A stretch of DNA of 6,120 nt, from contig CAIRYF010000093.1 of NCBI GenBank assembly GCA_903882725.1, forward strand, positions 1 through 6,120, written 5' to 3'. Under the pieces are notes generated by a model. It saw nothing but the letters and a program-made list of their open reading frames with translations, was not told the DNA's origin and did no database searches. Below are positions 5,471-6,120 of this stretch, piece after piece (position 1 is the stretch's first letter; the number at the start of each line of letters is the position of its first letter). The translations under genes and the position numbers were made by a program. The stretch is from an uncultured Simplicispira sp. GTDB lineage: Bacteria > Pseudomonadota > Gammaproteobacteria > Burkholderiales > Burkholderiaceae_C.

Positions 5471-6120
5471 GGTTGTCTATCAGCCGCGTGTTGCCCAGGC
5501 GCGCCGCACCCAGCACCACCAGCGCGTCGCCGGCCTGTGGCGTTTGCAAGTCGCTGCGCCGGCGCACCGTCAGGTAGTCGGGTTGCCAGCCGCGTGCCGT
5601 CAGAGCGTGCAGGGCGACTTGCTCCAGCGCTGGCAAATGTGTTGGCAGTTTGTGCGTCTGCGCTGTCTCGCCCAGCTGGCGCAGTGCCAGCGACAGCTGC
5701 ACCGCCTCGGCGCGCTCGGCTTGGTTCAGGTAGGCGTTGCGCGAACTCAGCGCCAGCCCGTCGCTGGCGCGTTGCGTCGGGCCAGCGACGATGTCAATCG
5801 GCAGCGCAAACTGCTGCGCCATGCGCCGCAGCACCAGCAGCTGCTGATAGTCCTTTTGGCCAAACACCGCTGTGCCAGCGCTATTGCCAGCAAACACGGC
5901 GCAAAACAGCTTCATCACCACCGTACACACGCCGGTAAAAAAGCCGGGGCGAAACTGCCCTTCCAGAATGTCGGCCAGCTGCGGGTCGGGCTGGATTTTG
6001 AAGGTTTGCGGCTCGGGGTAGAGGTCGATTTCGCGCGGGGCAAAGACGACGTCGCAGCCTGCGGCTTCGAGCTGGGCGCAGTCGGCCTCCCAGGTGCGTG
6101 GGTAGCTGTCAAAGTCTTCG
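5460..6120 (-). CDS. panC: Pantothenate synthetase PanC (5' end outside window)
   Basis: PanC joins pantoate and beta-alanine using ATP, via a pantoyl-adenylate, to make pantothenate, the coenzyme A precursor; it is cytosolic and dimeric. The frame is open from the window edge (first full codon at 6119) and gives 219 residues; full-length enzymes have about 280, so about 60 N-terminal residues, including the HIGH-type ATP motif, are missing. Seen here are DFDSYPRT (2-9), [10 protein letters not shown] (26-35), [12 protein letters not shown] (53-64), FGQKDYQQL (86-94), the KMSKS-equivalent LALSSRN (122-128) and the terminal [14 protein letters not shown] at 5930 is an internal Val codon, not the start. 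One departure is RPGFF where many PanC proteins have RPGHF. The stop TGA (5462-5460) lies inside the rluE start region, so the two genes form a leftward operon. Confidence 0.95.
   Translation of the reverse strand, partial: EDFDSYPRTWEADCAQLEAAGCDVVFAPREIDLYPEPQTFKIQPDPQLADILEGQFRPGFFTGVCTVVMKLFCAVFAGNSAGTAVFGQKDYQQLLVLRRMAQQFALPIDIVAGPTQRASDGLALSSRNAYLNQAERAEAVQLSLALRQLGETAQTHKLPTHLPALEQVALHALTARGWQPDYLTVRRRSDLQTPQAGDALVVLGAARLGNTRLIDNLEI

Noticed and set aside
5141..5938. 265-codon plus-strand frame opposite rluE and panC
   Set aside because: Its Ala/Arg/Pro-rich composition is that of an antisense shadow; both minus-strand genes carry full family motifs.
5915..6112. 65-codon minus-strand frame near the right edge
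   Set aside because: It is an out-of-frame shadow of panC; the correct frame stays open to the window edge and encodes PanC motifs.

Overview
The window looks like ordinary chromosomal housekeeping DNA from a betaproteobacterium, most likely family Comamonadaceae. This rests on moderately high GC (roughly 60% by eye, with coding third positions rich in G/C), protein sequences of betaproteobacterial type (ClpB, DusC, RluE, PanC), and two intergenic copies of a 'TGATAGCT…ATAAGGGC…CTTTTTGGC' repeat. From memory, that type of dispersed intergenic sequence is common in Comamonadaceae. The genus cannot be fixed from this sequence.

Layout, left to right. (1) The 3' part of clpB (disaggregase; M-domain coiled coil, second AAA+ module and C-terminal domain) runs rightward to a stop at 1462. 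It is followed by a two-hairpin intergenic block with a strong intrinsic terminator. (2) A 113-codon gene for a small, probably single-span membrane protein of unknown function starts at a TTG (1580) behind a good Shine-Dalgarno sequence. (3) A GNAT-family N-acetyltransferase gene (2015-2533) is followed after 11 nt by a class I SAM-dependent methyltransferase with an NPPW motif (2545-3702). The two look like an operon closed by a GCAA-tetraloop terminator. (4) dusC (tRNA-dihydrouridine-16 synthase, 3823-4821) starts right at the edge of the second copy of the dispersed repeat. (5) On the minus strand lie rluE (23S rRNA pseudouridine synthase, 5470-4823) and the 3' two-thirds to three-quarters of panC (pantothenate synthetase, 6120-5460). 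They overlap by 11 bp, so panC-rluE is a leftward operon that meets dusC tail to tail with one base between the stop codons.

Functionally, the middle and right of the window lean toward RNA modification (DusC on tRNA, RluE on 23S rRNA, and possibly the NPPW methyltransferase), next to a proteostasis gene and a coenzyme A precursor gene. No mobile-element gene, CRISPR array, tRNA, rRNA, phage gene or defence system is visible. The most noteworthy non-coding structure is a pair of composite intergenic elements (about 1479-1560 and 3739-3823). Each has a GCAA-tetraloop hairpin with a CCAGA/TCTGG stem followed by the dispersed repeat. I see no convincing undescribed system; the least understood pieces are the small membrane protein, the N-terminal half of the methyltransferase and the composite repeats.
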